Shown: positions 1 to 17,100, counted from the stretch's first letter. The stretch: DNA of 64,000 bases from Eudromia elegans (GCA_003342815.1 PTEX01000138.1:625571-689570); one strand, 5' to 3'. The notes: generated by a model from the letters alone, not told the origin. A program made the numbers and translations.

Positions 1-375
1 GTCACGCTCAGAAAGCTGCAGGGTAGATAATTAACAGAGAAAAAATGAAAACCACTTCATTTCCTTTGGAGATGTTTGCTTCTCTCCAAGGAGCACAAAA
101 GCTCGAAATTTCCAGGGCAGATCTACGTAGAGACCCAGTGACTTCCGTCAAATTTGTTCCCTCCTTCGTTGTTTTTTGAAAGCCCAATAGCACAAGTTGC
201 ATTTACAGAAGGAACTGCTCAAAAAGAAACACAAGGGTAGAACGGGCCCTCCACTAGGAATGAACTGGGATCACCAGGTAGTAGGTGACACACATATAGA
301 CATTGAAAAAAAAAAAATATTTTCTAGGGCAAAAAGAACATATGGCTGCAGGAACAAAGACCACTATAAAGTTAC
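1..375 (-). other. GFM1: GFM1 intron 6 (partial)
   Basis: This is AT-rich intronic sequence downstream of exon 6. The next exon (in human it begins LAIRRATLKRSF) is not present, so the intron continues beyond the left edge. Nothing else is recognisable. Confidence 0.85.
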
Positions 376-2891
<2,516 letters not shown>

Positions 2892-3061
2892 NNNNNNNNN
2901 NNNNNNNNNNNNNNNNNNNNNNNNNNNNNNNNNNNNNNNNNNNNNNNNNNNNNNNNNNNNNNNNNNNNNNNNNNNNNNNNNNNNNNNNNNNNNNNNNNNN
3001 NNNNNNNNNNNNNNNNNNNNNNNNNNNNNNNNNNNNNNNNNNNNNNNNNNNNNNNNNNNNN
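2892..3061. other. Assembly gap, 170 N
   Basis: A run of N replaces the presumed GFM1 first exon and core promoter, a typical dropout of extreme GC in bird assemblies. Confidence 1.
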
Positions 3062-3740
3062 GCCGCCGTCAGCGGGGGGCGCGCCGTGTCCGCGCGGGAC
3101 GGGCCGTGGGAGCCCGCGTGCTGAACGCGCCCCACACCCCAGCATTTATTACAGACTCCGCGTGTGCAGGCCTTCCCCCGGAGAAGGGCTCCGCTCCTCT
3201 CGGAGCATCACAGCGTACAGGCTGCCGTGCACAGCGACGCTGGCCGAAGCACAGTGCAGGTGCCGCCTTGCTCTGCACCCTTGCACTCCGAGGATGCGCT
3301 TCTTACCTCAGTTACAAGGACGGTCAGTTCTTCCCTCCCTGCTACATGCACATAAAGAGATAAACTGTTAAAGTGCACCCTCCCTGAAACTGATTTTTTT
3401 TTCCCCAGAAAAAACACATTAAAAAGCACTATGCTCTATTTTACTGTACCGTTCATCAGTGGGCAATTCCCATGAAGAGGTAAGTGACAGATGGCACCAG
3501 TGTTGCAGGGTCAGGGTCTCAGCTCCCACGCTGCCTTTTACTGCAGTCCAGGGACAGAGGATGATTTCCGCACCTTAACCCTTAGCAGGGGGGTGGGAGC
3601 GGAGCAGCAGCCAGGCCGCTGCCTCCAGGGCTCGCTCCGGGCACGGGAGCACCTGGATGTGGGATGCCCGCAGGAACAGGGATCAGACACACACACTCGT
3701 GTCCCAAGAACCACATTAAATACTCTAAGGAGGTCTCAGC
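3062..3740. other. MLF1-GFM1 intergenic spacer
   Basis: About 0.7 kb separates the GFM1 island from the MLF1 3' end. It is GC-rich on the left and changes abruptly to AT-rich near 3740, where the MLF1 UTR begins. No gene is seen. On the minus strand 3680-3730 is GU-rich, consistent with a downstream polyadenylation element for MLF1. Confidence 0.7.
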
Positions 3741-4998
3741 ACTTTCAAGACACCTTTTAATGTTTAGTCATACAAATACTTAAATTAGACTTCCATTTAT
3801 CATATAAATAGTTAAGGCAACACTATAATATTTTAGCCTTGAAATAGAGGCTACAGTGCTAACAGTATTATACTATATCCTACAGAAAATTTACACTACC
3901 ACTTGGGACCTAGGCTGATTAACAAACAGCATGTGAACTTCAATACTTTGAATACAAAGGCTCAACCCATTCCCAGTCAACCACAGTTTGCTTTCTTCTA
4001 TAACCCTTTAACTAAACAGGAGGGAGAAGAAAAAGCAGGGGAGAAACACGGGAGATGAGGATTGACACTGTGCTGCCGCCTCTGCTGGGTCGGGGCACAC
4101 AAGTCACACAACCTCCGCCAGCTGACAGAAAACAGGTTCTGTGTGCAGAGATACGTGAGCTGTTCAGAACAGGAGTCCTTCACTCATTACCTGATAAACA
4201 AGCTGCTGCCCATTGAACCAGGTTCTTCCACACACCTTTCCGATTAAGAACACATAGCTGAATTTTAGAAGGACACTGTTACTATTACAGAAAAAAAGAA
4301 AAGTGGAAGTGGCCCTTTATATTTCATTCTTGAAGTCTCTCCAAAGGAAATACACAAGTGATCAAAAATATAGAATTAACAGCTTAGGATATTCATGCAC
4401 TGTGTTTGCATCTAAGTGGATACTTTTAAAGAAAATTCTAAATTTCATTAGCATTTGAGTATTCCTTTCACTTTTCCCCACATTGTAAACTGCTATAGAA
4501 TCCACAGATACATCCTCTTGAATGTGACTTTAAATCCAATTACATATCAACAATAGTGCACTTAATTTGTGATCAACTGATGTACTGCCAAACTCAAATT
4601 AATAATTGTTCATCACACAAAATGGGAAGAACCTACTTTCTATGCAAGTCATACCATGTAGAAAAAAGCAGGTTTATTTATCAGGCCTGATAAAAAGTTA
4701 GAGACAACCAGTATAGTTGTGTGGAAAAACTGTGCAAGGCAAAGCAGAGCATTTTTTAAACAGAATTAGCTATATCCCATTAAAGTGCTTTGAAGTGGAA
4801 AGTAATTTAAAAAAATAGTTTAAACCAGGGATCCAGAGTTTTAGAGAACATTCAGTAGTCAAAAGATTAAAGGAGAAAGGCACACTAATAGTAATACAAC
4901 ACAGAGATTGGTCATATATATGCATATACTTTACAAACATGAACAGACAGCACCATCATCTTCTCTGAAGAGACCCCGTCCAAAAGGGCATGGAAACT
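3740..4998 (-). other. MLF1: MLF1 3' UTR (end inferred)
   Basis: AT-rich sequence follows the MLF1 stop. An AATAAA (4678-4673) could give a short form. An ATTAAA (3761-3756) followed by GU-rich minus-strand sequence at 3680-3730 would give the long form of about 1.26 kb. The right-hand limit is exact; the left limit is inferred from these signals and the abrupt base-composition change. Confidence 0.6.
3756..3761 (-). terminator. MLF1: Candidate distal MLF1 poly(A) signal ATTAAA
   Basis: The minus strand reads ATTAAA with a GTGTGTGT-containing element 40-70 nt beyond it. It coincides with the switch from AT-rich to GC-rich DNA. Confidence 0.5.
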
Positions 4999-5110
4999 TT
5001 ATTTTTTGCTGCTTTTGATGGGTACATGTGAGCCTTTCACACTGAGGTTCTCTGAAGAAACTCTGGGTCCTCTAGAACCTGCAACTGGTGTTTTTGCAAG
5101 TGGTTTCTCT
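4999..5110 (-). CDS. MLF1: MLF1 exon 7 (C-terminus and stop)
   Basis: This is 112 coding nt: EKPLAKTPVAGSRGPRVSSE, then NLSVKGSHVPIKSSKK and TAA. The acceptor is TTGTTTCAG|AGAG. The closing KSSKK resembles the human KGSSVKSNKK end. The exon continues into the 3' UTR. Confidence 0.95.
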
Positions 5111-8100
5111 CTGAAACAAAATTTAAATCAAAACCAACATGTGATACATTATTAACAAGCATTTCATTCAATATTTATTTGAAGGTCCAGTTATTTTAAA
5201 AAGTCTTAAATCTACTAAAGAAAAGTACATTTGAAGCTGTAAAATAATACTATCATGATATAGAAAATATGAAAATTAAGCAACTTTAAAACCTTTGAGC
5301 ATCCTTGCTCTTGTGTTTGAGTAGACATGCAAGGAGCTTCTGCTTTTGCAGATAAAATGCTTGTTCCTACACAGATTTCCTGACCTTTCGGTTCTATGAG
5401 AACTTAATAGAAACCTAAACCAGGGGAGAGCTGCAGACAGACACAGCCCTACTAAAACCATCTTACCTCTGCCCACAAAAGCCAGTTCCAACATAAGGCT
5501 TTAATCTTAATGCAACTAACCCAGCTTAATGATGGCATGGGGTGGGGGGAGGGATTTTAAACATGCACAGCTGAGCTATAAGCACTGACATTCTTGTCTA
5601 GAAAAACCTCATGCATTTAATTCTATTAGTTTATAGCCATTTACAAAGACAAAATATTGAATTCTTCAAGTTTAGTTACAAAAATACTGCCTTTTACTAA
5701 TATCTGGTGTGGTAGCATCAAAAAAGCAGAAGTAAAGCATGTTATTTCTTCTCAGATTGACAGAAAGTATTGTCTGCTCATTAAACAGATTGCTTCAAAA
5801 CTGGCTTTTATTCTATAGATCGTCTTCACTGTTTTTCCTAATAGGAAAACATTTTTACCTTCTTGATCCATCTTTGGGTATGTTGTGAATACTTCTGTAT
5901 TTTGGAGCTTCTATATTGTATGTAGCTCTAGATGGCTTGAACTTCATAATCTCCTTCTGCCACTCTTCATCAAAGGTCTGGGCATCAGCTGAAAAACAGT
6001 TCAAGTTTTTTTATTTTTAACAAATGTAACCAAGCCAGGAGAAAGCATGTAAGCAAAGTTAATTTTGTTGAAATTGTGTTTAGGTCATGGTCCACATTTG
6101 TCTAACATGGCCTTAAGATTACTTCTGGAAGCTCCATATGAGACAACCAAGAAGTCTATCACTAGTAGGTTTAAATTTGAAAGTTAAAAAAAAAATCAAA
6201 CAGAAAGTCAATTTTATAAAAGTATATGAAGGTTTATATAATCAGACATACGACTATAACCATGTAAATAAGCACACAGCAAGTTTAACAATTCTGTAAA
6301 AAGTTCACTTGAAAATGTTATTTAAATTATCTTCAAATACAAGCAGTTACCATACAAGCAAAGGAAACCCACTGCATCACTATGATGCAACATTTTCAAG
6401 TCTTAACTTTTTTTAAGCTTGGGGTCCACTTTACATCAGAAACATGAAAACACAGAACTTGACTTGCAGATTCAGCACTTCCTCTGATAGAATCCCTTTT
6501 AAGACCACTCAAGCTGAAACTTCTAAATTCGTATGTGAAATACCAGTATAAAACTAGAATATTGCATATACAGACATACATTCATCCAAGTTGATGAATT
6601 CTTGGTTCAATTCTTCATCACCAGTTTTGGTGTTCTTTGATTTTTTTATAACATGGGCACGGTCATGAATATGATGACCAATAGCCATTTTTTCCACTCC
6701 ACTTTCAGAATCTTTAAGTGCTTTTCTTGTCTCCTTAACCTGTAAAACAAAGGGAAATATCAGTTCTTCCAACAAAATTTTCTTCCTTCATAAAGCTTTT
6801 TTCTTACTTGTTAAAGTTAGGTTTTATAGGCTTTTCCATTTGTTTATTGCATTAGCAAAAATATACCAGCAAAACACAGACCAAGCTATTTCTTTTGGTC
6901 CATTGAATGCACATTCTGGATATTAATTGTTGGGGGGAGAGGTGGAGGGCAGAATCTGTCAAGGCCTGGTCTAAATATACTACCTGCAGACAAGGCTTCA
7001 ACATTCATCTTGACACCAGGATGAATAATAGCATATGCCAGTATTCTCAACACTAAGGGACAACTAATTACCAGGTTGTCATGTTGACTCGTTTGAAACC
7101 CTGGCGACCACTTATCACTGTGTTCATAGGTATATTATTAGAACCTTTTTGATAACCGAGTGCCTGCTTGAGCTTGAACATATCCCACAGCCAATCATGC
7201 TGAACGGCCGTTACTGCTTGCATATAGTCTTTCATGAACCTTGCTTCAGGGTTCAAATTCAAATTTCTTAGCAGAATTAGATGCAACAGCTGCAAGAAAG
7301 CCAATGAAAGGGCATCTTCAGCTGAAGCATTATGTAAGCATTTAAAAGTACTCGAGTAAAGGGGATGATTCGAAGTGACACTGTGCAGAAATAGACCGCC
7401 TTTGGTAGCTTGTGTGTTAGATTATGGTTTATGCACAGAGGCAGATTAATTATAGCAAATAGCAAGACACTGAACACAGCCTTGAAAACCAAGGCATCTG
7501 GCTCTCAGGTTTTCCAGTCTTTGATCTGCATACATTGTAACTAAATATATATTTAGACATATACAAATTGCATGGAAGAAAACAGCATTGTAGCTTAAGC
7601 AGTATTTCATATAAAGCAGTATTTTGTAAACATATATTTTTCATAAATTACAGGAGTAACTGTCTCCAGTAAAAAGACTGGAAGACTGTGGTTTAGCATA
7701 GATTAGCTTTGTTTCTGTAAATTACATATCAGCTGTTTGCTTCATTGACTACTTACACCTCCAGGAGCCGTACGTGTCTGAGCTGAAGCTTGGAAAACTT
7801 TTGGAGGTTCATCCCCTATTTTGGAATATGTCATCACAGAAGAGGAGCTGAATGTGTGTGCATCAGGATGGACAGACAAGTCATCCTATAAGCAATCATT
7901 GCATTTTTCTTATTAACATAAGTTTAAATCTGTGGATAGTAAATACTTTGCACATTCTAAGAATATCTTAATTGAATTATCACTACGGAAAGGAATGACC
8001 CCTAGAGAATTAACCCTTAATTCTGGTATCAGACAGTTGACCCACACAAATTGACCCTTTCATCTCAATTTATTCCTTCCTCCCAGTCTTTCTTCCTGAG

Positions 8101-11100
8101 TTTGGTGGGAATGTGCCTATGCAGCCTTCTGGGAACAGATCCTGGGACATGACATCCCCTCTTATCCTAGCGCTATCTGGGGACAAGGCTCACCAGCCCA
8201 GGAATCTGACCAACAAACTAAAAGCACAGCCAGCAATAAGCAACGGCTCATACTTTTGTCCCGGCACAGCTTACCAGTGGAGATGAACATGGCATGAACC
8301 TGTGATCTCACAGGTTACAATATCTAGTACAGACTGTAAAAGTGCAGGTGAAATAGGATTTCAGCAACAATGACAATAATCCATTTTACAAGGCCCCACT
8401 AACAAAGTAAAGGTATTCAGCAATGCTGTCAACATATTGATGTGCTATCTAAGCACTGCAGAAGAAACAGCAGCGAATACAAAACCAGTGGAAAAAAGAT
8501 TGATTTCTAAAAAGCATAGACTCAGGGTGGCATTTAGACTTTGGGGAGTTTGTTACCGCACCTCTGAAAAACAATTGTAATCCTCCTGTACTGAGGGTGT
8601 ACTCAGCTCTCAGACAGCTTAAACCAGTTTCAACCCTTGAGAATTAAGCTTATATTTAAAGTACTGCTACCAGCAAATTATCAATGACAGCATGGAGAAC
8701 TATAGCCACAAGAGTTTCTAGGCCAGAAAGCATACAAAACCACCAAGTACATTTTCTTACTATCTACTCTAAGTCTGTAACCTTCCTCCTCTTCTCCCCA
8801 CTCCAGACTAATGACAGTTTAAATCTGTTTTTGTCCAATATAAAGCCAATTTTAAGTTACTCACAAATTTTCTTTGCATCTCTAGCATACTGTTCCGCAT
8901 ATTTGACATCATTCTGTCCATCGCAAAAAATGGATCCCCAAAATCCGAGTCCTGCTGAAAAAAAAAAAAAGAGTTAAAAATGAAGATTAAGAAAACTAAT
9001 TTCTAAAGCTGGTTAACATGCACTGCTTTGATGCCAATCAGAGCATTAACAAGGTTCACAGCCTGCAATTACTAAACACACACACAAACCAAAATGCATC
9101 TTTTAAAATTAAAAAAAAAAAAGCAAGCACAATGAGCCTGACTGTTAATAAGCAAATGAAGAGGGCTGAGTGAGCCTTTTGTCACCCGAAGGTCAGAATA
9201 AGCACATATCATGGACAGTCTGCAAGAACTGTTTACACATACCTTCCAACCTGATCAGCTTGTCAGTTCCCGTTGCAGTTAAAAGTACCACCTGGCCCTC
9301 CACACCTTACAGATCTATGGAAGATCTAACCACCTCTATTATTCAAACCCTGCAGTGCACATGGTCTGCTATAATAAGCATGAAGCAAGGGAAGAAGCTA
9401 GAAGGCCTAACTCTAAGTTCCATGTGCAGCAGAAAGATAAAAAGGAAACATTTCAGAAGTAGAAACAGTTTATTTTAACCACACCTCAAATAGGGTAAAA
9501 ACCCCAAATTCACCATCTTATGCTTCCCTATGCAAAAATTTCACTTCAAGTCATCTTCAGAAGCAAAACTCAGGATAGACCTGTGAAAGCAGTCTGCTTG
9601 GGGACTAAAGAGAACAAGTGAATCACAATTTTAACACAGGAAGACATTAAATAATTGTAGAAAAAGAGCAGGTAAGCTGAACCCTTCTGTCCTAACAGCA
9701 TACAATGATAGAAATCACATGTGTAGCAAGCAATGTGCAAGTTACAGGATGAATGTGCAAAGCTATAACTCCACATGATTCTAGCACTGGTTATTCATGA
9801 CAGGTACTTTGGGATTTGCACTAAGATACTCCTTCTGCACCTGAAGCCTCTGCTGGAGCACTGACCATTGCTTCTCCTTTGCAAAAGTCTGGTTATATCT
9901 CTCAAACATACATATGGTGTGCAGAATGAGAACATCCCAACCTGGGATTCTAACTGCAGCTTACACTTGATGATGCATATATCATAGAATCATAGAATGC
10001 TTAAGGTTGGAAGGGACCTCTAGAGGTCACCTAATCCAATCCCCCTGCAATATATACCCAACAATTTTTTTTTTTTTTTTTACATGAAAGCAGAAGATCC
10101 ACTGGTGCACAAATGATTAAGAGAGACTTCCATACGCATTTTTATTAGCAGGTTCTGTAGCTGATGGCATAGATTGACTAATGATAAAAGCTGCCATTAG
10201 AAGGAAGAAAAAAGGCACTTGAAACTTCTTTTAAGACCTATCAAAACCTTTAGGCAGTTACTATAGACATTCCAGTGAATCAGATCATTGCAGCAGCAGT
10301 AACTCAGTCTGCCTCCACTCCCAGCCATCCGGGAACTGCACCTACATTCTACAGGGTATCACAGACACTAACACCTTTCAGGTTGGCCAGGTCTGCTCTA
10401 TGGCTGCACTCAATCTCAAGCATGGTATTTCATTCATCAGAAGACAGTTCTGAGATCAAGGACAAACAGATAAACCACAGAGGAGAAAAAACAGGCTGCT
10501 AAATAGCCACTTTTTCAAACTTGGTATCGGAGTGCTTCGTCTGCCTCACCATTGCCATTAATAAGAAACAAGCCCTCTAGCATTATGCTGCCCGGTGCAT
10601 CTGAACGCCAACCAGAGCAGCTGCGAGCACACAGAACTGGCCTTCGTCCATGCGCTAGCCGTGCAGACAGGGCACAGGTATCAGCAAGAGCTACACAGGT
10701 TATTTCTCCTGGGATACTAACCAGTCTACCAAAGCCTGAGAAGGGCATGAGGGAGCAGCTTAATGCCTGGAAGGAAAAAGAAACCAGTTTCCTTTAGTTA
10801 TTGTGCCTGTTATGAGACACAGAAATAGCATATGCATTTTCATGTATAGCACGTGACATTTAATATTTTTGATCATATACAGTCACTCAAGGGTAACTTG
10901 GCAATTTATAGGGTGCTATGACCATATGCAACAGTTTTAGTATATAGAGATACAATATTCTGAAACTAGAAAGCAGTAACTGTCAGCACATTTAATAATT
11001 CATATAAGTACGCACTAGAAGCTAGAAGTTGAGAACCATTTGTACACCATAGCCTTTGCACCTAACTAATGCCTGTGTAATACTTCCAATGTCACTTCTC

Positions 11101-14100
11101 TAAAAACACTTGATTCTATTTACACAGTAGAATCCCATTATTGAAAGCTGATTAAAGTCATCAATATATCCCTTAAATTTGTGCAAAACTGTCAGCATTT
11201 TAAAACACATCTAGATATAAAAGAGAAAAATAAGAGATGCAATTGACCAGTTCACAAGCACTCCTTATATTACAATAAAATATAAATACATTTCTCTAAA
11301 CTCTCCATAGTCCTCTTGCAATAAAGAAAATGAAGCCCGACTCGTCAGCACTTTCAAAGGTCACTGCAGAGAAGTTCTAAGTAAATCTATCATCATATAC
11401 AGAACCACTCGAAGAGTAATAAATCCCCCATGAGCAGGTTATATTCTTCTGCAGATATATAAATAGATGTAGCTATAAACACCAGCAAATACAGTTCCTG
11501 TCTGACCAGCACATATTGAATATCCCTATATGACAGGGCAATGAGATCCTAGAAAACAAATTGATGTTTCCAGGAAACTAAGATGGGAGAGTTATATAAA
11601 AGCCTACCTAAAGAAAGACCGGTTAAGCAGAAGTACAAACTCTTTATAAAAAGACTAAAATTACAAAAGCAAGGATTTTTGCCTGCAGAGAATCTTTTAT
11701 GAATGCTTTCAGATTGTAGCTCTAATATGTTGGGGTAGAAAAGACTTTAATCCTATCGGATACAAAAGGACATGTTAGTAAATAATAATTTAAAGTTCTT
11801 AGTCACAGTAAAGATTAAGTACTCTATTTTACAAGATATTGAAAGCTCTTAATTATTTGCTTATTACATATGGCAATCAGATATCCTATTGACCAAGCTT
11901 CTGTTCAAGTTCCACCACGGTTTCCAGTTAGCAATAAGAGTTAGCCTTTTTAAAAAAAAATATTAACACAAGAAATCAATCCCAGGGCTAGAAAGTTTTC
12001 CAAAACTCTCAAAACTACAGGAAAGTTCTCCCAGTCATGTAGAATAAAATAAATGCAAGTCAGACCATTTATCACAGAAGTCATGTGCACACACACAATA
12101 GTAGTATTTCTGAAGATGTTTTCCTCTATTACTCCTCATACTCCTTATCAACTCCTCCGTTTTCCCCAGTAAAAGAGGTGGATCTGAAGATTTATTTGAA
12201 AAATTAAAGCCTGTGGAAAGATGCAATATTCAAACACATCTATGAACACAGTTTTAACTTGTAAAGGAAGCTTAGGTATGCTATAATTTAAAAACAAATT
12301 ACAATAAGTTAATCACAGGAGTACTGTTAAAGTATACGCACACAACAGCAAATAAATTATCAGTTAGATTTTTATGTAGAACATATGCATATCAAGTTTG
12401 CTGTTCTTCCAGAAATGATGCAAGCAAAAGCAATTTTGGACTACTATAAAAGATCAAACAATCAGTATTGACTTTTCTTCTGGAAACTCTTAGGTGAAGC
12501 GTGAAGAACTTCAAAATGACACATTGAAAAGATTTCAGGAGGTGCAGAATACTTTTCTACTCAGCAAAACAGTGCTTGGGCATCTTTAAATCCTTTTAAA
12601 GATAGGCATAGAAAATTTTATGCTTTATCTCCCATTGCCAAAATACCAAAATAGGTTAAGTTTTGACATTTTACTTTCCTTAGAAAAGAAAAAAAGTCAG
12701 ATTCATTTTTAAGTATCTACTGAGGCACGACTTAATCTGCTTCAACAGAGAAAAGCCTTTTCCTTAATTAGATGCAGCTACATCTATATTTGAAACTGGC
12801 AACACACGAGTGCAAAGGAAAATCTGACAGTTACCCTCTTGACCTGCAAGTGACAGTCTGTTTCAGCTACACTTAAATTCCAAATATCTACATTTGAATA
12901 ACAACAAAATCTGGCTGAGTTTCAGAACCCTCTATAATCTGCTCTGTCCTAGAACTCAAACAGTAATGAGTGACACTGACAGGAGTGGTGGTGGTGGTAG
13001 TCTTTTTTAATCGGGTAAGATTTAACTAGAGAAACAAAAAGGAATACTTATCACTCACGACCAGATAGTTGAAAATGTACTTTCTCTACACAGATTTTTA
13101 CCAACTTCCTTCTCAGTTGTAGGTGACCATATACAGGAATATTAGGCTTCATATCAATTTACATGATCTTCTTGAATTCTTACAGCCATGTAGCTTCAGG
13201 AAATTAAGAATTGGAAAAAAATAACATTCTATATGTTCTATGTGGCTGAAACATAAGCTTAGCTTTCATATACAAGAGTGGAAGTTCACTGTTAATTATT
13301 TACCATTACATTATTCTCAGTGGTAACACACAATATTATAATTCAACATAAAGTAACTGCTCTTACTCCAAAGGAAAGAGAATACAGAAATCCAATGTAA
13401 CCATGGAAAGTGAACAAAATAAAAAAAACTATAAAGACAGAAATCTCCAAATCTTACTCTGCGACTTCCTCTCGGAGCAACCTGAGATTCATGGCGTGTT
13501 CTTCGATCTACTGCTCTCTCCCTGCCATCTGTTATGCTGAGAAATGGATCTCTTCCAAAGGGATCAGAGAAACTTCTCATCATCTGGCGCATATATTCAT
13601 GATGAGCAGCAAAGGGATCACTGAAAAAGAGACATCCCACATAGAAAGTTAACATATTTTCTTTCAAGCTATATAAAATCATTACAAAATAATTCAAAAT
13701 TGACTTTTTAAATCATTCCTTAAGGTGTTCTATTTTTTTTTAAAGCAGAACCCAATGAGGGAGTAATTTCCCTCAATTATTCTCACTTTCACTTTTTCCT
13801 CACCTTTCAAGTTAGTTTTTTTTTTTTAAACTTCTTTTGTCTTCTTACCGTCCCTCATTACTCTCTCATGTTCTTTGGTGCTCCAATTGCTTTCTCCTTT
13901 TTCTTCATATTTTGTGAAATTTTCCATTCTCCACAGCCATCTTTCACTCCAGTCTACACTCTCTATTTGCCAGAAACTGATCCAAGTGTGATCTGTGTTT
14001 TAATCTTTAGTTTCTTTCACCTAAAGTCTCTGAAATTAAGAGAATCACCTTTTCCCCTGTGCTTTGGTCTTGCAGAGGTCATTGAGGGATTAACCACCAG

Positions 14101-17100
14101 TCTTAACCCTCTTGTAAAGAGGTATTCCACAGCCTACTCTTCCAGGTGCTTCCAGCCTACTTTCCATCCTCTTCAAGCCACATGCTTGAAAATTTTTACC
14201 ATCCACTAAATTCCAGCCAGCCTTCTCTCCCTTATTTTATGACCCACAGTTGCATCTTAACTGTCCCAGTTCCCAATGGTCTGGTATCTTGCCTCTCCAC
14301 ATAGGAAGAAAAATTTTCACCATCTATCTTGCTTTCCTTGCAAGCTTTTTTCTCCTCTCTCCTCCTTCCTAACACTCAACTTTTGTCTCCAAACAGCTCT
14401 AGAACTCTGCCATAACTCCTAATCTTAGCTTGCAAGCGAATCATTGCACACACTGCTCCCCATTGCTAATTAATCCATTGCCTTCTCTAATTTGCAAAGA
14501 ACTAGAGTTCAAACTGAGGTCAGAAGGAGTAAAACACCATGTTGACAGAAACACAGTATATGTTCAGTATTGCTGCCTATGGTCTAGTGAAGGCTACATT
14601 TTTTCAGGGTGTGAAGGGGGGAACACACACAAACAGTTCATTTTCTTTCTTCACCTCCCTTTTAATTTTTGCCTTTGCTACTTCACTGGAAATCACTTTA
14701 GAAATGTTAATAGCCACTTTCTAGCTTTGTTTACTCCATCTTAATGGCACCTCATCTCCCTTTCCACCCATTTCTTGGCATTCCCCAAACACCTCATGCC
14801 CTCATTCCTACAGGCCACTGCAACCTTACCTATAACATAACTTCCACCTCCACGTAAGAAAAGCTTAAGGTTGCTTCTCTGACTTAGCCAATATCCCACT
14901 GTCTCATGAACAGCTTTCCCTGCCTTCTCTCCCAGTCCTATGGAAGTTAGCCACTCTGAGCTCTTCTTATGCCCCACATTTCACTTTCCTTAAATGAAAT
15001 GTATATATACACACACATTAACAGAATAAAATTACATTTGCAATACTGGATTATTTCTCCAATGAGATCTGTAACCCAACAAAATCCCTTTAAGCGATGC
15101 ACATACTTAGGTCACTCCAACGTGGGCAGACAGACCGTTAGAGCTTACAAGTATTTTTTCCACTGTCATGAGCAGAGCCTATCTATCCTACTCACATGAC
15201 TGCCAGCTTTAGCTTCAATCCAACGTGATAAGCAACTCTGACAGCAAGAGTCCCCTTTGTTTTTCCAGGGGATGAAGAACAGATGCAAAATTACTGCACA
15301 AGCCCAGATCAAGAAAGCACACAAATACTACTCAAGTGCCAATGTATATCTATACAAATTTCTTCAACTGTTTGCACATCTGTCCTTCTGTTATTCTGCA
15401 GTAACAGAATTTGCACTAGCAGATAGTTAAATTGACCTTCACTTGACATTCATATGATTGAAGGGATCACTAAAGGGAACCAGAAGTCAACCCTCCCAGG
15501 CTGTTAAGATATAAAACAAATATAACTATACATAAAAGTCAGTATGAAAAATGAAATGACAGATGCTAACACACAGTAAAGAGCTGCACTGGCAAACACA
15601 TCACTTGGCAAGTTTAGTTTAGTTTCTGTATGATTCAGGTGCAACTTAAGTTTAAGGCTCTATGTTCCGGCTGAAATCAACTATAGTATCAGAGCAGAGT
15701 AACAAAATGATTGCTCCTCCTTCTCTCACTGTATGTTTCTGTTCAGTTGAAAACCAGTATCTTAGGAGAAATCCAGTTCATGATTTCTCAAAACTGTTCC
15801 TATTAGCATCCTATTTCAAAGCTGCAGGAGCACACTCAATATAACACCTGGAGCAACAAAACCAAACCTGTGCCATGGTGGATCAGAAACACTGTGCAAC
15901 TGCATGTGGCAGAGGAGATTCAACTTCTGCACCTGCCCAAGCTGCTGGGGGAAGCTCAGCCAGGCCCTGGAAGTGCCTTGGCTCACGGAGCGCTGCCTCC
16001 CAGCCCAGCTGCTCAGGGACAGAGACCCTGCTTCTACCCCGGGCACTATTCCCAGTCCGACAGTCAAAACCTCTCCTTGTGAGGCAACGGAAGACTAGTA
16101 TTACACTGTTTGGGAAGCTAATCTTCTTACATAAAGCAGTAAGTTCATTTCCCTATCTAGATGTAAGACGGATGCACCAGGGACAGCGCTTAAAGAACAC
16201 ACCTCAGCCCCTTCCCTGCGTTTGGCATGTTTGCTCACGTGTACACTCTTCCTCCTGGCTGTTGCCACATCTCTCTCCAATTAACTCTTACCAGTGACTA
16301 CACTAAAAGTTAACAAGACAACAGGAACTGATATCTTAGAGCATCATGAAAGCTTATATTGAACATGCAGGTTACAAAACTGCATTTTCACCTTTATTTT
16401 CACTTCACATAAGTAATACTGACAGTAGATTTTCTGCAGTGTTTCCTGGGTGCAAGTGATACCAACAGAGAGGCTGTTCTAAGAGCCCACCAACCAAGTG
16501 CACTCATCAAAGCTTGTCCGGCTCCAGAAGCACCTCCTCGCCCACAACCTGCTTCAGCAGCAGAGCAGCGGATCCTGCTTCGAGAGCTGCAAGGGCAATC
16601 TCAGCCGGAACAGCCTGTAACCAGGAGATGGAGTCAACAAACCCACGCACAAGCCTCGCAGCCTTATCCTTCCTCGTCCACCCACTGGTATCACACCTAG
16701 CTTGTAATTACGCTCCACGTGGTAAGCATCACATCAAAAAAAAAAAAAAGAAATTACAGGCTCCTTTGAGTGCTCAACTCCGTCCTTACCTGCTGCAACT
16801 TAGTTTCTGACAAGCCATGTACATTTGAGGTCAAACCTGGTGCTTTGACTTTTAGGGCTTTCCCAACAGCCCCGTGGAGCACCTGTAATGCAAGCTTACC
16901 CACGTGAGGTTACGAGGGTTCCCACAGGAAATTAAACTGACTCTATCACCTAAACATGCACACATGTTAACCACTAAAGCACTATCATTGACCTCTTGGA
17001 AGAGAAATAAAAAAAGCCCTTCTGCTTAACTGAAGCATCAACAGGTTCTGCAAATAATTTCTGGGAAAACAGACATTTTCCATTAAATAGTTTAGGCAAT

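Larger units (their letters stand above)
5111..8864 (-). other. MLF1: MLF1 introns 3-6, non-coding parts
   Basis: This is AT-rich intronic DNA between exons 7 and 3 (excluding the exons listed). I see no other exon, repeat family or RNA gene. A 20-base inverted repeat with 9-bp arms and a 2-base loop lies at 8297-8316. Confidence 0.6.

Noticed and set aside
15850..16300. 140-codon plus-strand frame in MLF1 intron 1
   Set aside because: Frame in a moderately GC-rich stretch without homology; its Ser/Ala/Pro-rich content is composition-driven.
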